Origin: Acanthosepion esculentum
Taxonomy: Eukaryota > Mollusca > Cephalopoda > Sepiida > Sepiidae
Direction: 5' to 3'
NCBI GenBank assembly: GCA_964036315.1
Contig: OZ038479.1
Coordinates: 55,363,746-55,427,745 of the forward strand
DNA: 64,000 bases
A program made the translations under genes and the position numbers. The notes below the pieces were generated by a model that was given only the letters and a program-made list of their open reading frames with translations, searched no databases and was not told the origin of the DNA. Every line of letters begins with the position of its first letter. The stretch's first letter is position 1. Positions 59,160 to 64,000 of the stretch are shown here, one piece after another.

Positions 59160-60185
59160 TGCCAACAAGAATGTGGTTTCTCTCCAGTGTGTGTTCACAT
59201 ATGGGTCTTCAAATGTGACCTCTGTGAAAATGCAGATCTACAAACTTCACAAGAATAGGCTTTCTCAGTGGTGCGTATGCACATGTGGCAAGCCAAAGAT
59301 GATTTCTCAGAAAATTCAGATCCACAAATTTCTAAGAATATGGTTTCTCTTCAGTGTGCATTTGCATATTACATGCCAAATATGTCTTCCCTGAAAATGG
59401 ATATCCACAAATTTCACAAGAATGTGGCTTCTCTCCAGTATGTTTTTGCATCTGGATCTTCAAATGTGACATCTGTGAAAATACAGGTCAACATACTGCA
59501 CAAGAAAATGGTTTCTCACCAATGTGTGTTCGCATATGCATGTCAAATCTGACTTCTGTAAAAATGCAGATCCAAAAACTTCACAAGAATATGTATTTTT
59601 CTAGTGTGCATTTGCATATGATGCTTCAAATATAACTTTTGTGAAAAAAAAAGAGACACAATCTTCATGAGAATATAATTTCTTTTCAATGTGTTTGCAT
59701 ATGGCATATCAAAAGTGACTTTCATGTAAACGCAGTTCCGCAAACTCCACAAGAATGTAGTTTCTCTCCAGTGTATGTTCACATATGTGGCTTCAAATGT
59801 GTGCTCTCTGAAAATGCAGATCCACACACTTCACAAGAATATGGGTTTCTCAGTGGTGTGTATTTGCATGAGGCATGCCAAAGATGTTTTCTCTGAAAAT
59901 TCAAATCCATAAGCATCACAAGGATAACATTTCTCTCCAGTATGTGTTTGCATATAGTGCTTCAAATATATCTTCACTGAAAATGCAGATCCACAAACTA
60001 CATAAGAATGTAGCTTCTCTCCAGTGTGTGCTTGCATATGGGTTTTCAAATGTGACCTCTGTGAAGATGCAGACCAACAAAATGTACAACAAAATGTACA
60101 AGAAAATGGTTTTTCACCAGTGTCTGTTCACATATGACTTCTCTGAAAATGCAGGTCAACCAAATTCTCAAGAATATTGTTTATT
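59160..60185 (-). pseudogene. Wrecked C2H2 zinc-finger array (psi-5, subfamily B)
   Basis: Minus-strand finger sequence with the subfamily B core recurs about every 84 bases, but frames break repeatedly. A surviving stretch at 59831-60049 has HTGEK linkers yet lost zinc ligands (SYVVCGSAF, CDAYGFEF). It corresponds to the exon that starts at 60940 and is separated from it by the SINE and TA-repeat insertion at 60209-60821. It is non-functional. Confidence 0.8.
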
Positions 60186-60204
60186 TCTACTGCACCTTTT
60201 TGTT

Positions 60205-60208
<4 letters not shown>

Positions 60209-60267
<59 letters not shown>
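60209..60267. repeat. (TA)n microsatellite, about 58 bp
   Basis: An uninterrupted AT run on the lower side of the SINE. A second run at 60778-60821 bounds the other side. Confidence 0.95.
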
Positions 60268-60269
<2 letters not shown>

Positions 60270-60620
60270 AAGACATTTTTATGTTTAACATTCATTTTAT
60301 AGATACAAATATTTAAATGTAAATGCTCCGTTTATAATAAACAGTATTAAATGCCATTTACCGGCCTGAATGTCTGAGAAATTTCCATAGAAAATATTTG
60401 TCCGCCGACAGGATTCGAACCTGTATCCTATACGGAACCATCATATAGCCTGACATGCCTTTTTACCGATTCGGCCACAGAGGATCGTTTGGTAGGCAAG
60501 GTCAAATTTACTGCTTTTAAACTTCAATCATCCATGAATCTCTCACGTACATTCATATCTGCTCATGGCATATCAAATGTAAACAAATGACGTCACACAT
60601 TATCAAATGGACAAAGTCCG
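60268..60620 (-). mobile_element. tRNA-derived SINE
   Basis: On the minus strand a tRNA-like head (60401-60484) is followed by a body (aatgtctgagaaatttccat in plus sense) and a 3' tail that ends in the TA repeat. The tail segment recurs at 60627-60716 and inverted at 60711-60776. This layout, an RNA polymerase III head plus an unrelated body and simple-repeat tail, defines a SINE. The 5' limit is uncertain. Confidence 0.6.
60401..60484 (-). tRNA. tRNA-like sequence, type II, anticodon CTA (SINE head)
   Basis: The 84 nt fold as a cloverleaf: acceptor TCCTCTG/CGGCGGA (one mismatch, one G-U), D arm GCC...GGC, anticodon stem TGTCA/TGATG (two G-U pairs) with loop GGCTATA, a long variable arm (TCC/GGA) and T arm ACAGG-TTCGAAT-CCTGT. 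The B box GGTTCGAATCC is intact. A long variable arm indicates Leu or Ser ancestry; anticodon CUA would read the stop UAG. It is most likely a SINE head rather than a functional suppressor tRNA. Confidence 0.6.
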
Positions 60621-60776
60621 ACAATTATTTTAAGACATTTTTATGTTTAACATTCTTTTTATAGATACAAATATTTAAGTAAATGCTCTGTTTATAATAG
60701 ACAGTATTAATTGTATCTATAAAAAGAATGTTAAACATAAAAATGTCTTAAAATAATTGTCGGACTTTGTCCATTT
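60605..60776. repeat. Perfect 66-bp inverted repeat
   Basis: Arms 60605-60670 and 60711-60776 are identical inverted copies around a 40-bp centre. The outer part of each arm reads aaatggacaaagtccgac, itself partly palindromic. The arms contain the SINE tail sequence. Confidence 0.95.
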
Positions 60777-60777
60777 C

Positions 60778-60825
<48 letters not shown>

Positions 60826-60829
60826 GATA

Positions 60830-60943
60830 CAGAACTTTTACATGAATATTGCGGCATATATTCACATCAAGAGTCATGTTTTTTCATTTAAATTCCCAAT
60901 AATGACAGTTTTTATCATGATTTTCTGTTCAGCTGAACACCTG
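60830..60943 (-). other. Displaced 5' UTR and acceptor of psi-5
   Basis: The CAG at 60943-60941 and the following GTGTTCAGCTG with ACAGAAAATCAT match gene 4's acceptor at 43720. The exon is now split by the SINE insertion. Confidence 0.55.
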
Positions 60944-62384
60944 TGAAGAAAAGGTAATGACACATATTTTAAGTGCAACTGTGAAGAATACAGGAAAAGC
61001 CTAAAATTTTAATCAAGTCTGCTTTGTTCACTTTGCACTAATGCCTTTGGAAAAGGCATAAACACTTTGGTCTCCCACTAATCATGTTACTTTGTATGTC
61101 CTTAATTTTCAACATGTTCAAATGTTGAACAAAACTTGTCTTATAACCCTGCCCTTATTTTCAAAACTTCATGCTGTAAATTCAATCAAATATGTCAAAC
61201 CAAAACTACCACAATAAATTTTTTCATTTAAAAGAAGAAAAAATAAAACCTCTGAATATTTAAATGTTATAAACAATTTTGAATTTCTTTCACTGAATAA
61301 AGGAATATAAAGAGAAAAAAAGATTAAGGAGTAGTTCACCGATTTGTTTACACATTACAATTATTATTTGACAAATTTATTCAGTATTGAAATGAAAATA
61401 TTTCATTGCATCAAACAAGGTCTTTTTAATTATTTTAATATGAAATTTTATTAATCTAAGAAAAATAAGCTAGAAAAATTCACAAAGAAATTATTGATCC
61501 TTAATTTAAATTTTCTTTTTGATTCAATGCTTCTCTAATTAAATGTCTTAGTTTTAATGTATTTTTTGTTTTTCAATTCAGAAGAGATTTTTAGTCAGAT
61601 GGAGTCCGATTTCGCAAAAATATTCAGTGAGTTAAAAGAATTCTGCTTTTAGCTAATATAGTCACTAAAATTATCACAATGAATTTCTAAAATCTTCATA
61701 AAATTAAGCAAAGGGCTGAAAGACATTAAAAAAACAGATTTTCCAATAATAAATCCTGACAATTATTTGATTTTTGCAAGAATTTCCAAATTAATGTGTC
61801 CGTCACTACAAAAAGAGACTAAAATTTGCTAGGCTAAAAGTTAGTACAACTGCTGACACAAGAAAAACAAGCTTTTAAAGCAAAATTTCAAATGTTCTAA
61901 AAATGGAGTAAAAAATTTTGATTAAATATTCAAAAAAATACTTTGATCCTTTCTCTTAATAATAAAAATGATTTTGATGATAAAACTGTTTTCATTTTGT
62001 TTGAAGCATGATTTCATCATGGTATGCTGGTTTTTTAGTGATTTCATGGAGGGGTCAGGTTACCTCCTCTTAATTTTCAAAACCGCTACTAGGTGACACC
62101 CTCAGGATTATAAATACTCGGTGATAAAATTTTCTCTTCTTACTTTTTCTGCTTACACATCAACATGTAAATCTTTTGTGGAGAACATGTTCCCTTTAGG
62201 GAAAAGCAGGAACAATACATACATACACACACACACATTCACTCACTACATATATATATATATATATTGGTTCTTTTTTTGTTTTTTTTACATTTCTTTA
62301 TGTGGACTCACATACTGAGTCTGCCATGTTCATGGGCATTTCAAGAGACACATGTGTTTATCTCTCAACAAATGTACTGGCCTG
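60944..62384. other. Decayed intron of psi-5, no gene seen
   Basis: AT-rich, with an inverted fragment of the terminal-inverted-repeat element at 61500-62060 ending near atggaggggtc, and a (CA)/(TA) run at 62221-62268. Confidence 0.45.
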
Positions 62385-62960
62385 CAAAAGACGCATCAAG
62401 TTTAAAATCATGACATTTCTTAGCCTTTACATAGGAGTTATTCAAAAGTCGATGAGGACCACTGACATTGCCTGTGCTCAGTACTTGGTGCTCCACCTCC
62501 CAGAAACACAATACTGTGCCCTCATTTTACAACAGGGCATTTTTGTAAATTTTATACTAAATACAAATTTTATTGAAACCAAATGATGTACAATAAACAT
62601 CATAATCATAAATAAAATCAAGAACCATTTCTGACAGAAATGAAATAAAAATAAACAATGGAGCAAAAAAAAAAAAAAAATTCACCTGGTTTTTAAAAAT
62701 GTTACCAAAATTAAGGTAATTATTCGATTTTAATGATTTTTTTTTTTTCAGCACTTATTCATTAATGAGGAGGTTATTTTCTTAGAAAATATTTAGACTG
62801 TTACTGAAATAGAAAGTATTATCCTTTTATGCCTCCTATTTCCTAAACACCTATTCAATCCTCTTTTCTTCAGTCATGGGTCCCGTATAGCAGAGATCCA
62901 ATCAGTCACAGATGGTTTCAGTGGCAGGAACCAATTCATGTCTATTCTCCCACACGTACA
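62385..62960 (-). promoter_or_regulatory. Conserved upstream region of subfamily B (psi-5 copy)
   Basis: The part 62390-62600 matches 33900-34090 and 50200-50560; 62720-62960 matches 51205-51400 above gene 4. The exon 1 donor itself was not found here. Short frames are not conserved. Confidence 0.35.
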
Positions 62961-63039
62961 TCTCCCTCTTCAGTGACAAGCTAACATATTTCCTCATCAA
63001 ACTGAAATATTCCTTTCAAAAAAAAAATTCTGTATAAGG

Positions 63040-63720
63040 ACTAGCAAGATAACTGAATATGCCATATCTTCTGAGATAACATGAAGGGATTTGGTTCTCA
63101 ACAACATTATTGTAATATACAATGCGACTGTCAGCATCCCATATTCTACTCTCACATAATAATACCCTCCTCAACTTTCTCATATGATCATCCTTTTTCA
63201 TTGCTTAACACATGGGCAATATATGCTACTACACACTGGATACCGTGAATCAAGACATCCATAATTCTCTGGAAAATACACAATGCAGAAGAATTTCAAA
63301 AAGGGAGCGGATTACCTTTAAATAATCCCATCTGTGTGCTGACAGCAATGTAATTGCATGATTGTTCCCCTTGAACTACCAGTTGATATGCATGAGACAG
63401 GTTATGCAAAGACGACTTCTACAAATAAATCTTCTACCATTGGTCATGGGTAGTAATCAATCTTAGCAACTTCATTGATGGTTAATTTATCTCCACAGAT
63501 TTGAATTGTGCCACCTGTCATCACAATTGAAACAATTTGGCCTCCCTAACGGGTAAACTTCACAGAAGTGATGTGCCCATGCTCCTCTTGTGTGAACTAC
63601 TTTAATCTTTTTCTTGAAGTCTAACAAACAGGACTGGGCAAAAAACATCTAAATGTGGCCTTCTCTTTGCTTTCAGGATTTCCATAGCACCAAATTCTTC
63701 TTATTTTTCAACTCAGCTAA
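63040..63720 (-). pseudogene. Ty3/gypsy reverse-transcriptase remnant
   Basis: On the minus strand, from high to low coordinate: a GGTIQICGD block and LTINEVAKIDYYP (about 63520-63450), LSHAYQLVVQGEQS (about 63400-63350), MGLFKGNPLPF, CIFQRIMDVLIHGIQ (about 63290-63240), and VVAYIAHVL at the place of the catalytic Y-x-D-D, which is lost. Stops and shifts separate the blocks. The order and motifs fit a Ty3-type RT palm. It is inactive. Confidence 0.8.
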
Positions 63721-63744
63721 CCAAGACCTTCCAACGATACTTGT

Positions 63745-64000
63745 TTATATGAATAGATCTATATTGCTCATCTGTTTATTTCACTCTAATTCTGCAATGG
63801 ATTATTGAAGAGAAACATCTTTCTTAGTCCATCAAATGATGCATGATACTTGTTTTCTTTCTTTTAAGCAAATCGCCCCAAGCAAGGCGGGAGTACTAAC
63901 AGCAAGCAAAGGGGTTACAGAGAGTGAGAGTGAGAGTAAAGAGGAGTGTTTGAGAAAAGGATAGAGAAGGACAGGGATCAAGGTCAAGGCATCAGAACAT
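63745..64000. repeat. Single copies of the 114-bp unit and of the 53-kb repeat start
   Basis: The part 63750-63850 resembles the tandem unit at 22791-23015. From about 63868 the caagcaa...agcaaagg block with gagtgagag resembles 52995-53060. The window ends within it. Confidence 0.5.

Overview
The window looks like an animal nuclear genome, most likely a mollusc and plausibly a cephalopod such as an octopus. This rests on the very high A+T content, large introns, clusters of C2H2 zinc-finger genes whose fingers all sit in one exon, and a graveyard of Ty3, BEL/Pao and Ty1/copia LTR elements, a probable Penelope-like remnant and a tRNA-derived SINE. The species assignment is inference; no bacterial or organellar feature is present.

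The backbone is a minus-strand tandem cluster of C2H2 zinc-finger genes in two subfamilies. Subfamily A (finger core CEICGxKFSxNS) has two copies: gene 1 (CDS 2890-3870, 11 fingers) and gene 2 (CDS 12889-13896, 11 fingers). Subfamily B (finger core CEVCGSAFSxKS) has gene 3 (24794-25633, about 10 finger units, no ATG at the 5' end of its frame), gene 4 (42166-43371, 14 fingers) and a wrecked copy, psi-5 (59160-60185). Each copy appears to have a non-coding first exon 4-8 kb upstream, ending at a splice donor (8973, 18093, 33622 and 49206 for genes 1-4), and a second exon holding a short 5' UTR and the whole array, starting at 4011, 14067, 25898, 43720 and, for psi-5, 60940. Introns and flanks are shared between copies, so whole 5-10 kb blocks were duplicated.

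Between and inside the genes: 1-1.1 kb, a decayed transposon-associated ORF; 1.9-2.9 kb, a sequence repeated at 45.7-46.6 kb; 6.7-8.9, 30.0-31.3 and 35.6-37.3 kb, copies of an AT-rich terminal-inverted-repeat element; 10.8-11.1 kb, a head-to-head inverted pair of Penelope-like ends with a 14-bp target duplication; 18.5, 30.1 and 50.7 kb, three solo LTRs with 4-bp target duplications; 19.4-20.4 kb, a GC-richer LTR-like island; 34.2-39.6 kb, interleaved Ty3-like and BEL/Pao pol remnants; 55.9-59.0 kb, gag, Ty3 integrase and copia integrase remnants in series; 60.2-60.8 kb, a SINE with a tRNA-like head and a perfect 66-bp palindrome inside psi-5; 63.0-63.7 kb, a Ty3 reverse-transcriptase pseudogene on the minus strand.

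The only genes likely to make protein today are the zinc-finger genes. By family knowledge they would be nuclear sequence-specific DNA-binding proteins. None carries a KRAB, BTB, ZAD or SET domain in the array exon. Genes 3 and 4 both end at premature stops inside what was once a longer array, so subfamily B is shrinking at its C-terminal end. Gene 4 has recently grown internally by duplicating a four-to-five-finger block.
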